Below, in pieces: positions 34,761-42,069 of a stretch of 64,000 nt of DNA. The stretch is from Bin52 sp965213935. Lineage in GTDB: Bacteria; Pseudomonadota; Alphaproteobacteria; Thalassobaculales; Thalassobaculaceae. The stretch spans positions 1 through 64,000 of the forward strand of contig CBDCAO010000012.1 of assembly GCA_965213935.1 (NCBI GenBank), read 5' to 3'. The notes beneath the pieces were generated by a model that saw only the letters and a list, made by a program, of their open reading frames with translations, did not search any database and had not been told where the DNA came from. Positions within the stretch are counted from its first letter, which is position 1. Every line of letters begins with the position of its first letter. The position numbers were made by a program, and so were the translations under genes.

Positions 34761-35284
34761 CGGAGCGGACGGATCCGCTTGAGACCCGGGCACGGCACGT
34801 GCTCGAGCGCTGCCGCGATGGCGGGGTCACGCTTGCGATCGCGGAGAGCTGCACCGGCGGTCTGCTCGCGGCAACACTCACTGCAATTGAAGGATCCTCG
34901 GCGGTGGTCGACCGGGGGTTCGTCGTCTATTCGAACGCCGCCAAGGCCGCGATGCTGGGCGTCGCGCACGACCTGATTGCCGCCCACGGCGCCGTCAGCG
35001 CCCGGTGTGCGGCCGCGATGGCCCGCGGAGCGCTGGCCCGGTCGGACGCCAATGCGGCGATCGCTCTGACCGGCATTGCCGGTCCTGGCGGCGGCACTGT
35101 CACCAAGCCGGTGGGACTCGTGCATCTCGCGCTCGCCACGTCGGGTGCCGGTCTCCGGCTGGAGGAGCGGGTGTTCGAGGGAAACCGGATCGCGGTCCGC
35201 CGGAGTGCGGTGCTGTGCGCTCTCGACATGATCGCGTCGTCAGTCGGCGCGCCCGTCATCGGGGACGACACTTCGGGCAATTGA
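34757..35284 (+). CDS. cinA: CinA C-terminal domain protein (nicotinamide-nucleotide amidase)
   Basis: A deamidase of nicotinamide mononucleotide in pyridine nucleotide recycling. Core motifs are LAIAESCTGGLLAATLT, VVDRGFVVYSNAAKAAMLGV, HGAVSARCA, and ALTGIAGPGGGTVTKPVGLV. Only the stand-alone C-terminal domain is present. The conserved N-terminus appears to begin upstream of the first usual start (GTG 34799). A CTG at 34757 overlaps the pgpA stop as CTGA and has GGAGG six bases upstream, which makes it the likely start. Its 3' end overlaps the lyase gene on the other strand by 45 bases. Confidence 0.88.
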   Translation: MTERTDPLETRARHVLERCRDGGVTLAIAESCTGGLLAATLTAIEGSSAVVDRGFVVYSNAAKAAMLGVAHDLIAAHGAVSARCAAAMARGALARSDANAAIALTGIAGPGGGTVTKPVGLVHLALATSGAGLRLEERVFEGNRIAVRRSAVLCALDMIASSVGAPVIGDDTSGN

Positions 35285-36154
35285 CCTGTCGAGAGCCTCG
35301 TATTCGTGGTAGCCGATGGTGCGGTAGATGTCCTTGCGGCTCATCAGGCGGTCGAGATAGTCGCCCTGCCCGCCATGCTCGGCGAGATGGGAATACAGGT
35401 CGCGCACCGCGGCCGCGGCGCACCGCAGGGACGTCACCGGCCAGATCACGATGCTGAACCCGAGTGCCTGGAATTCCGCGGCGGCGAGATAGGGCGTGCG
35501 CCCGAACTCGGTCATGTTGGCAAGCGTCGGAGCGTCGACACCGGCATTGAACCGTGCCATGTCGTCGACCGAACCGAGCGCTTCGGGGAAGATGACATCG
35601 GCGCCGGCGTCAACGTAGAGCCGGGCTCGATCGATCGCCGCGTCCAGTCCTTCGGATGCCGCCGCATCGGTCCGCGCGATGATGCGCAGGTCGGTGCGCG
35701 CCGCCCGTGCCGCACTGATCCTCGCCGCCATGACATCCGGCTCGGCGAGGCGCTTGTCGGAGAGGTGGCCGCATTTCTTGGGCAGGACCTGGTCCTCGAG
35801 CTGGACCGCCGCCGCGCCGGCCGCCTCGAGATCGCGAACGAGGCGCATCACGTTCAGTGCCTCCCCGTATCCCGTATCGGCGTCCACGATCAGCGGGAGC
35901 GCGCTCGTCCTGACGATCGAACGGGCGAACAGCAGCAGCTCCTCGGCCGTCATGACGCCCAGGTCCGGCAACCCGAGACTGGCTGACAACGCACCGCCCG
36001 ACAGGTAGAGCGCCCTGAACCCGGCCTCGCGCGCCAGTATGCCGGCAAGCGCGTTGTGAGCCCCGGGGACCTGCAGGATCGCGGGCCCGGACCACAGCGC
36101 TTCCAGCGCCGCGCCCGGAGCACTGCGGTGGCCAGGTGCCGAAAACGCGGTCAT
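35240..36154 (-). CDS. isocitrate lyase/PEP mutase family protein (methylisocitrate lyase-like)
   Basis: A 304-residue TIM-barrel enzyme of the family that makes or breaks C-C or P-C bonds at 2-oxo or 2-hydroxy acids. Evidence is QVPGAHNALAGILAREAGF with ALYLSGGALSASLGLPD, the Mg-binding VDADTGYGEALNV, AVQLEDQVLPKKCGH with the catalytic KKCGH loop (Cys and His present), and IIARTDA. The KKCGH form and the PEAL/T-NMTEFGRTP segment favour methylisocitrate lyase (PrpB) over oxaloacetate decarboxylase. I chose the ATG at 36154, preceded by GGGGAGGGG. No other propionate genes are nearby. Confidence 0.85.
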   Translation of the reverse strand: MTAFSAPGHRSAPGAALEALWSGPAILQVPGAHNALAGILAREAGFRALYLSGGALSASLGLPDLGVMTAEELLLFARSIVRTSALPLIVDADTGYGEALNVMRLVRDLEAAGAAAVQLEDQVLPKKCGHLSDKRLAEPDVMAARISAARAARTDLRIIARTDAAASEGLDAAIDRARLYVDAGADVIFPEALGSVDDMARFNAGVDAPTLANMTEFGRTPYLAAAEFQALGFSIVIWPVTSLRCAAAAVRDLYSHLAEHGGQGDYLDRLMSRKDIYRTIGYHEYEALDRSIARSVVPDDGRAD

Positions 36155-36194
36155 CCGTCCCCTCCCCGTCTCCTGACTGCTCCGTACCGGATGG

Positions 36195-36223
36195 TTGGCC
36201 CGTCCGGCAGACTGTGGCATTAA
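36195..36223 (+). promoter_or_regulatory. weak promoter candidate for the Mrp operon
   Basis: TTGGCC (36195-36200) and CATTAA (36218-36223) are 17 bases apart, 84 bases before the GTG of mrpE. The match to sigma70 is moderate; it is the best candidate between the divergent lyase gene and the operon. Confidence 0.3.
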
Positions 36224-36306
36224 CGTTTCGCGTCGGCGGCGGCCGGGGACAACCCGGCCTCCGCCCTGGCGCAGCAAACAGCCGCAGCCGGAAAGAGCGG
36301 AGAGCA

Positions 36307-36780
36307 GTGAAGCATATCGTCGGACTCGGTGTAAGCCTGCTCGCGTTCTGGCTGGTGATGTCCGGCGTGTATACCGGCCTCATCATCTCGCTCGGCGTGC
36401 TTTCGGTCCTGCTGGTGCTCTACATCGCACACCGGATGGACATCTACGACCACGAGACCTTCCCGATCCACCTGACCCGCGGCATCTTCGGGTACTGGAG
36501 ATGGCTCGCCCGCGAGGTGTTCAAGGCCAATATCGACGTTGCGCGCATCGTGCTCTCGCGCAGGATGCGGCTGTCTCCGCGGATCGTGCGTGTGCGCTCG
36601 AGCCAGCACACCGATCTCGGCCACGTGATCCTCGCCAACTCGATCACACTGACCCCGGGGACGGTCTCGGTCGAGATCGAGGGGGACGAGATCATCGTGC
36701 ACGCTCTGACAGAGGAACTGGCAGAGGGCGTGCTCAACGGCGAGATGGATCGCCGGGTGCTTGCGATCGAGGCCAACTGA
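36307..36780 (+). CDS. mnhE: Na+/H+ antiporter subunit E (MnhE/MrpE)
   Basis: A 157-residue membrane subunit of the multi-subunit Mrp cation/proton antiporter. Two N-terminal helices (VGLGVSLLAFWLVMSGVYTG and IISLGVLSVLLVLYIA) are followed by FGYWRWLAREVFKANIDVAR and the soluble core LANSITLTPGTVSVEIEGDE, IIVHAL, the classic MrpE signature. It starts at a GTG (36307) after GGAGAGCA. It is the first gene of the E-F-G-(A-tail)-B-C-D-type operon, in which subunits overlap or nearly overlap. Confidence 0.93.
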   Translation: MKHIVGLGVSLLAFWLVMSGVYTGLIISLGVLSVLLVLYIAHRMDIYDHETFPIHLTRGIFGYWRWLAREVFKANIDVARIVLSRRMRLSPRIVRVRSSQHTDLGHVILANSITLTPGTVSVEIEGDEIIVHALTEELAEGVLNGEMDRRVLAIEAN

Positions 36781-36783
36781 CCC

Positions 36784-37077
36784 ATGTGGACCGCTGCAGC
36801 GATTGCCCTGCTGGTGGCGATGGCGATGGCGCTGACACGCGCCTTCCTGGGTCCGAGCCTGTTCGACCGTGTCCTGGCGATCAACAGCTTCGGAACCAAG
36901 ATCCTGCTTCTCATCGGCGTCCTCGGTTTCCTGACCGAGCGGCCGGAGTTCATGGATATCGCCCTGCTCTACGCACTGGTCAACTTCATCGGAACGATCG
37001 CGGTCCTGAAGTTCTTCCGTTACCGCAACCTCGGCCTGTCCGGTCCGGCGGCCCGGAACCCGGAGAACTTGGAATGA
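36784..37077 (+). CDS. mnhF: Na+/H+ antiporter subunit F (MnhF/MrpF)
   Basis: A 97-residue protein with three membrane helices: IALLVAMAMALTRAFLGPSL, ILLLIGVLGFLTERPEFMDI and ALLYALVNFIGTIAVLKFF. The family marks are GPSLFDRVLAINSFGTK and FMDIALLYALVNF. Three bases separate it from mnhE, and its stop overlaps the start of mnhG (ATGA). It stabilises the membrane arm of the antiporter. Confidence 0.92.
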   Translation: MWTAAAIALLVAMAMALTRAFLGPSLFDRVLAINSFGTKILLLIGVLGFLTERPEFMDIALLYALVNFIGTIAVLKFFRYRNLGLSGPAARNPENLE

Positions 37078-37418
37078 TCGCACTGGTCCAGGACATCATC
37101 TCCGGAACGTTGCTGCTGGCGGGCGCGACCTTCGTGCTGATCGGCACACTCGGACTCCTGCGCCTGCCCGACTTCTATGCCCGGCTGCACGGCGCCGGCA
37201 TCACCGATACACTGGGTGCGGAACTGATGCTCATCGGCATGATGGTCCAGGCCGGGTTCAGCCTGGTAACCGTCAAGCTCCTGCTGATCTCGCTGTTCGT
37301 CTTCTTCACCAGCCCGACGGCGACCCACGCGCTCGCAAATGCGGCGCGGGTCACCGGGCTGAGGCCCGCCCTGGTGCCGGAAGCGGATATCGAGACGTTG
37401 CGGACCAGGGACGACTGA
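37074..37418 (+). CDS. mnhG: Na+/H+ antiporter subunit G (MnhG/MrpG)
   Basis: A 114-residue subunit with three helices. The conserved stretch GATFVLIGTLGLLRLPDFYARLHGAGITDTLGAELMLIG (quoted in parts: LLRLPDFYARLHGAGITDTL) is diagnostic of MrpG. It then has FSLVTVKLLLISLFVFFTSP and THALANAA. The ATG at 37074 overlaps the stop of mnhF. Confidence 0.93.
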   Translation: MIALVQDIISGTLLLAGATFVLIGTLGLLRLPDFYARLHGAGITDTLGAELMLIGMMVQAGFSLVTVKLLLISLFVFFTSPTATHALANAARVTGLRPALVPEADIETLRTRDD

Positions 37419-37419
37419 C

Positions 37420-38007
37420 GTGGGGCCCGACATGATCACCGTGATCGACCTGGTCCTGCTCGCGCTGCTGTGCGCCGCGGCGGTCGCCCTCATCCTGGTC
37501 CGCCAGCTGTTTGCGGTTGCGATGTTGTCCGGCGCGTTCAGCATGCTGTCAGCCGGACTCCTGGTCACGCTTGATGCTGTCGACGTCGCGTTTACCGAGG
37601 CCGCCGTTGGCGCAGGCATCTCGACGGTCCTGTTTCTCGGCACCCTGGCGCTCACCCAGCGGCGCAGCGAGGAGACCCGAAGGCGCCGGACCGGACCCGC
37701 TCTGCTCGCAGTGGTTCTCACCGGCAGCGCACTCGTCTACGCCACCACCGACATGCCCGCTTTCGGCGATGCCGAGGCGCCCGCATTCCGGCACGTGGTG
37801 CCGGAATACATCTCCGGCTCGAAAATCGACATCGCGGTTCCCAACATCGTGACATCGGTGCTGGCGAGTTACCGAGGCTACGACACCCTGGGCGAGGTGG
37901 CGGTCATCTTCACGGCCGGTATCGGCGTACTGCTGCTTCTTGGTCGCCGACGCGAGGACGAGATCCAGGACGAGGCGCGTCGTTCCGATTCGGGAGGTGA
38001 AGGGTGA
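37420..38007 (+). CDS. DUF4040/MbhD-MbhE-like subunit (detached C-terminal part of MrpA)
   Basis: A 195-residue membrane protein. Residues 1-85 (DLVLLALLCAAAVALILVRQ, FAVAMLSGAFSMLSAGLLV, DAVDVAFTEAAVGAGISTVL) match the DUF4040/MbhD segment. Residues 90-180 (VVLTGSALVYATTDMPAFGD, NIVTSVLASYRGYDTLGEVAVIF) match the MbhE/MrpA C-terminal piece, with the conserved YRGYDTLGE. In canonical Mrp systems these lie at the end of the large MrpA; here they form a separate gene. It starts at GTG 37420 or ATG 37432 and overlaps the next gene by four bases (GTGA). Confidence 0.87.
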   Translation: MGPDMITVIDLVLLALLCAAAVALILVRQLFAVAMLSGAFSMLSAGLLVTLDAVDVAFTEAAVGAGISTVLFLGTLALTQRRSEETRRRRTGPALLAVVLTGSALVYATTDMPAFGDAEAPAFRHVVPEYISGSKIDIAVPNIVTSVLASYRGYDTLGEVAVIFTAGIGVLLLLGRRREDEIQDEARRSDSGGEG

Positions 38008-38441
38008 GACACCACCTCGTACTGCGCGTGGTCTCCAAGATGCTGATCCCGTTCATGCTGCTGTTTGCGCTCTACGTGCAGTTCCACGGGGATTTCGGTC
38101 CGGGTGGCGGTTTCCAGGCAGGGGTGCTGTTCGCCGCCGCCTTCGTTCTCTATGCCCTGGTCTTCGGGATCGACCACGCACGGGAGGTCCTGCCGGAACG
38201 CGTCCTGCGCTACCTGGTTCCTGCAGGTCTTGCGCTGTACGCGCTGACCGGATTCGCCGGCATTGCGCTCGGCGGCAAGTACCTTGACTACGACGTTCTC
38301 GGCTCCACGCCGACCGCCGGCCAGCATCTCGGCATCCTTCTGGTCGAGTTCGGTGTCGGTATCACGGTGAGTGCCGTGATGGTGACGGTATTCTTCGCCT
38401 ATGCCGGTCGCACACGGGACGTGGACGAAGAGGACTGGTAG
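38004..38441 (+). CDS. mnhB: Na+/H+ antiporter subunit B (MnhB/MrpB)
   Basis: A 145-residue subunit with four membrane helices. The sequence LRVVSKMLIPFMLLFALYVQ, HGDFGPGGGFQAGVLFAAAF and GHHLGILLVEFGVGITV-like GQHLGILLVEFGVGITVSAV carry the MnhB domain signatures, notably the G-x-FGPGGGFQAG loop. It starts at a GTG overlapping the previous stop, with GGAGGTGAAGG upstream. Confidence 0.93.
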   Translation: MRHHLVLRVVSKMLIPFMLLFALYVQFHGDFGPGGGFQAGVLFAAAFVLYALVFGIDHAREVLPERVLRYLVPAGLALYALTGFAGIALGGKYLDYDVLGSTPTAGQHLGILLVEFGVGITVSAVMVTVFFAYAGRTRDVDEEDW

Positions 38442-38443
38442 CC

Positions 38444-38833
38444 ATGCTGGAGGCGATTACCGGGCACTACAACTACTGGCTGGTCATCTTCCTGCTCATG
38501 GCCGGACTCTTCGTGACCATGACGAGCGGCAACCTCGTGAAGAAGATCGTCGGCCTCAACATCTTCCAGACCGCCGTTTTTCTGTTCTATATCTCCGTCG
38601 GCAAGCTCGAGGGCGGAACCGCTCCCATCCTGACAGGGGAACCGGAGCGGTTCTCCAATCCCCTGCCGCACGTACTGATCCTGACCGCGATCGTGGTCGG
38701 CGTGGCGACCACCGCTCTCGGCCTGGCCCTGGTGGTGCGAATTCGCGAGACCTACGGCACGATCGAGGAAGCGCAGGTGCAGGAGGCGGACCGGCAGGAC
38801 GAGCTGCGGGCGGCCGCAGAACAGGGCCGTTGA
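38444..38833 (+). CDS. mnhC: Na+/H+ antiporter subunit C (MnhC/MrpC, NuoK-like)
   Basis: A 129-residue homologue of complex I NuoK with three helices: YNYWLVIFLLMAGLFVTMTS, KKIVGLNIFQTAVFLFYISV and PLPHVLILTAIVVGVATTAL. The motif PLPHVLILTAIVVG and the buried charged residues of this fold are present. It lies two bases after mnhB, and its stop overlaps the ATG of the next subunit. Confidence 0.93.
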   Translation: MLEAITGHYNYWLVIFLLMAGLFVTMTSGNLVKKIVGLNIFQTAVFLFYISVGKLEGGTAPILTGEPERFSNPLPHVLILTAIVVGVATTALGLALVVRIRETYGTIEEAQVQEADRQDELRAAAEQGR

Positions 38834-40323
38834 TGGAATTCCTCGATCACGTCGCAATCCTGCAGGTTGCGGTTCCGCTGCTGGCAGCCCCGCTCTGCAT
38901 CATGCTGCCGGGCCGGCACCTGCCGTGGGCGCTCACCCTGTCGGTCAGCTGGTTCTCCCTCGTCTGCTCCATCGTGCTGCTGGCCGAGGTCAGCGCCGGA
39001 GGCAGCATCGCCTATCATCTCGGCAACTGGCCGCCGCCGATCGGGATCGAGTACAGGATCGACGCGATCAACGCGCTCGTCCTGCTGGTGGTTTCCGGCA
39101 TCAGTGCCATCGCCCTGCCCTACGCGCGCACGAGCGTCAGGCACGAGATCGAACCGGGCAAGCACGGGCTGTTCTACACCGCCTACCTGTTGTGCCTGAC
39201 CGGCCTGCTCGGCGTGACCATCACCGGAGATGCCTTCAACATCTTCGTGTTCCTGGAAGTTTCCTCGCTTTCGACCTACGTGCTGGTTGCTGCCGGCGGG
39301 AAGCTCGATCGCCGGGCACTGTCCGCCGCCTACACCTACCTCGTGCTCGGGACGGTCGGTGCCACCTTCTTCGTGCTCGGGGTCGGCCTGCTCTACATGG
39401 TGACCGGCACGCTCAACCTGGCGGACCTGGCCGAACGGCTGCCGCCACTGGCCGAGAGTCGGGTGGTGCAGGCCGCGTTTGCCTTCGTTGTGGCCGGAAT
39501 GGGGCTCAAGATCGCCATGTTTCCGCTGCACACGTGGCTGCCGAACGCCTACGCCTACGCGCCATCCCTGGTGACCGTGTTCCTGGCCGCGACCGCGACC
39601 AAGGTGTCGGTCTACGTCCTGCTGCGCTTCGTCTTCACGGTCTTCGGCCACGAGTTCGCGTTCATCGAGCCGGTGCTTGCCTGGCTGGTCCTGCCGCTTG
39701 CGGTCATCGCCATGGTGGCGGGTTCCGTGGTCGCCATCCACCAGGACAACCTGAAGCGGATGTTCGCGTGGTCGAGCGTCGCGCAGATCGGCTACATGAT
39801 GCTCGGGCTTGCACTTGCCAACGCGTCGGGACTGACCGCGACCATCCTGCACCTGTTCAACCACGCGCTCATGAAGGGCGCGCTGTTCATGGCCCTTGGA
39901 GGCGTGATGCTGCGGATCGGAGCGGTGTCGCTGGCCTCGGTGCGCGGGCTCGCGCGCGAGATGCCATGGACCTTCGCCGCCCTCGTGATCGGCGGGCTGA
40001 GCCTGATCGGCGTACCGGGCACCGTGGGATTCGTCAGCAAGTGGTACCTGATCCTGGCCGCCATCGAGAAGGGCTGGTGGCTGCTCGCCCTGCTGATCGC
40101 GGCCGCCTCGCTGCTTGCGGTCATCTACGTGTGGAAGCTCGTCGAGGCGGCCTACCTGCAGCCCGCGCCGGAGGATCGGGCGCGTGTGCGTGACATGCCG
40201 CCCGACATGCTGATCCCGCTATGGGTGCTGGCGCTCGCCAATATCTGGTTCGGCGTCGATGCGGGCCTGACCACGTCGGTGGCGGGGACGGTCGTCAACG
40301 CCTTCCTCGGAGGCGGGTCATGA
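38833..40323 (+). CDS. mnhD: Na+/H+ antiporter subunit D (MnhD/MrpD; NuoN/M-like proton channel)
   Basis: A 496-residue, 14-helix antiporter-like subunit. The channel core is visible: FLEVSSLSTYVLVAAG (Glu of TM5), KIAMFPLHTWLPNAYAYAPS (Lys and the PLHTWLP signature near residue 225), TATKVSVYVLLRF, HQDNLKRMFAWSSVAQIGYM and LHLFNHALMKGALFM with the C-terminal Lys. The ATG at 38833 overlaps the mnhC stop. It is the first of three proton-channel-type subunits in this operon. Confidence 0.93.
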   Translation: MEFLDHVAILQVAVPLLAAPLCIMLPGRHLPWALTLSVSWFSLVCSIVLLAEVSAGGSIAYHLGNWPPPIGIEYRIDAINALVLLVVSGISAIALPYARTSVRHEIEPGKHGLFYTAYLLCLTGLLGVTITGDAFNIFVFLEVSSLSTYVLVAAGGKLDRRALSAAYTYLVLGTVGATFFVLGVGLLYMVTGTLNLADLAERLPPLAESRVVQAAFAFVVAGMGLKIAMFPLHTWLPNAYAYAPSLVTVFLAATATKVSVYVLLRFVFTVFGHEFAFIEPVLAWLVLPLAVIAMVAGSVVAIHQDNLKRMFAWSSVAQIGYMMLGLALANASGLTATILHLFNHALMKGALFMALGGVMLRIGAVSLASVRGLAREMPWTFAALVIGGLSLIGVPGTVGFVSKWYLILAAIEKGWWLLALLIAAASLLAVIYVWKLVEAAYLQPAPEDRARVRDMPPDMLIPLWVLALANIWFGVDAGLTTSVAGTVVNAFLGGGS

Positions 40324-41789
40324 GTCTCGTCGAGCACCCGCTGGTCCTGATCCTGACGATCCCGCTCGCGGGCGGGGTCCTGGTGGCATGCACCGGACGT
40401 TGGCCCAACCTGCGCGAAGCCGTCACGCTCGTGGCCTCTGTGCTGCTGTTCCTGGTCGCCTACCGGCTCATGGAGGTGGTCGGAAACGGCGGGCGGCCCG
40501 GGCTGGTTCTGGTCGAGGTGCTGCCCGGCCTGCCGATTGCGCTCGAGGGCGAGCCGCTCGGGGCGTTGTTCGGCTGCATCGCGTCGGGCCTGTGGATCGT
40601 GAACTCGCTCTATTCCATCGGCTACATGCGCGGGAACAACGAGCACAAGCAGACCCGGTTCTACATCTGCTTCACGATCGCGATTGCCAGCGCCATGGGC
40701 ATTGCCTTCGCGGGCAACATGTTCACGCTGTTCCTGTTCTACGAGATGCTGTCGCTGTCGACCTACCCGCTGGTGGCGCACAAGGAGAACGAGGAGGCGA
40801 AGATCGGTGCCCGCGTCTACATCGGGCTGCTGATCGGCACGTCGATCGGGTTCCAGCTTGTCGCCATCGTCTGGACCTGGGTGGCGGCCGGGACGCTCGA
40901 CTTCGAGCCCGGCGGCATCCTTCGTGATGCGGTGCCGCCGGCAATCCTGCCCGTCCTGCTGGCGCTGTACATGTTCGGCATCGGCAAGGCGGCACTGATG
41001 CCGTTTCACCGGTGGCTCCCCAGTGCCATGGTGGCTCCGACACCTGTGAGCGCGCTGCTGCACGCGGTAGCCGTGGTCAAGGCCGGCGTGTTTACCGTGC
41101 TCAAGGTGGTGATCTACATCTTCGGCATCGACCTGCTGGCCGAGACCGGAGCCTCGAACTGGCTGGTCTGGGTCGCGAGCTTCACCCTGGTCGCGGCGTC
41201 GCTTGTCGCCATGACCAAGGACAACCTGAAGGCACGGCTCGCCTACTCGACCGTCAGCCAGCTCGCCTACATCGTGCTGGCCGCGGCCCTGGCCAGCGGG
41301 CTGGGCGTGCTCGGGGGAGCCCTGCACATCGCCAGCCACGCCGTGGGCAAGATCACGCTGTTCATGTGCGCGGGCGCAATCTACGTCGCCACCCACAAGA
41401 CCGAGATCAGCGACATGAAGGGGCTCGGTCGCGTCATGCCGTTTACCTTCGGCGCCTTCTGCATCGGTTCGCTCAGCATCATCGGACTGCCTCCGCTCGC
41501 AGGCGGGCTGAGCAAGTGGTACCTGTCACTGGCCGCGGCCGAGAGCGGGCTGCTCATCGCGGTGCTGGTCTACATGGCGAGCGCGCTGCTCAATGTCGCC
41601 TACCTGATGCCTGTCGTTGTCCTCGGCTTCTTCGGGCGACCCGACGATGCGCCGGCAGACTGGCAGCACGAGCCCGTCAGGGTACCCTGGCTCTGCGTCC
41701 TGCCACCGTGCATCACCGCGTTCCTGTGCCTGTACCTGTTCCTCGACGGCGACAGCGTGATCACGCTGCTGCTCCCACTGATGGAATGA
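40320..41789 (+). CDS. MrpA/NuoL-like proton antiporter subunit (lacking the MrpA tail)
   Basis: A 489-residue membrane protein. It has the quinone-oxidoreductase ND5-type core: FYEMLSLSTYPLVAHKENEE, MPFHRWLPSAMVAPTPVSAL followed by LHAVAVVKAGVF (near residue 230), KDNLKARLAYSTVSQLAYIV and HIASHAVGKITLFMCAGAI. The PFHxWLPxAMxAPTPVSAxLHA motif is the MrpA/NuoL hallmark, while the C-terminal MrpA extension is absent and supplied by the separate gene at 37420. It starts at an ATG overlapping the stop of the previous gene. Confidence 0.9.
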   Translation: MSLVEHPLVLILTIPLAGGVLVACTGRWPNLREAVTLVASVLLFLVAYRLMEVVGNGGRPGLVLVEVLPGLPIALEGEPLGALFGCIASGLWIVNSLYSIGYMRGNNEHKQTRFYICFTIAIASAMGIAFAGNMFTLFLFYEMLSLSTYPLVAHKENEEAKIGARVYIGLLIGTSIGFQLVAIVWTWVAAGTLDFEPGGILRDAVPPAILPVLLALYMFGIGKAALMPFHRWLPSAMVAPTPVSALLHAVAVVKAGVFTVLKVVIYIFGIDLLAETGASNWLVWVASFTLVAASLVAMTKDNLKARLAYSTVSQLAYIVLAAALASGLGVLGGALHIASHAVGKITLFMCAGAIYVATHKTEISDMKGLGRVMPFTFGAFCIGSLSIIGLPPLAGGLSKWYLSLAAAESGLLIAVLVYMASALLNVAYLMPVVVLGFFGRPDDAPADWQHEPVRVPWLCVLPPCITAFLCLYLFLDGDSVITLLLPLME

Positions 41790-41793
41790 CGTC

Positions 41794-42069
41794 ATGATAT
41801 CAGCGGAGTCTCGGACAGGATCGGCAGCCGCGCCGGGTGAGAGGGCGGCCCGGGAGCTCGCACGCATTCGTTCCTGGTTGGTCGCGCTACTCGTGCTCCT
41901 GGTCGGCGCAACGGGGGTCGTGACCCTGGTTGCAGACTCTGCGGTCCCGGTCGACGACGCCATGCACGCCGCCGCAGGTCTCCTGTCGATCCTGGCGCTT
42001 GCACTGGCGATCAGGCTTCTCGACTTCATCCTGCCACGCAGCGAGAACCGCCATGACAGCGATCGCTGA
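41794..42069 (+). CDS. small two-helix membrane protein of the antiporter operon
   Basis: 91 residues with two predicted helices, WLVALLVLLVGATGVVTLVA and AAAGLLSILALALAIRLLDF, separated by a short loop with Asp residues (PVDDAMHAA). I do not recognise a family. It is tightly embedded: four bases after the MrpA-like gene, and overlapping the start of the third channel subunit by 17 bases. A role as an accessory or assembly subunit is likely. Confidence 0.7.
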   Translation: MISAESRTGSAAAPGERAARELARIRSWLVALLVLLVGATGVVTLVADSAVPVDDAMHAAAGLLSILALALAIRLLDFILPRSENRHDSDR

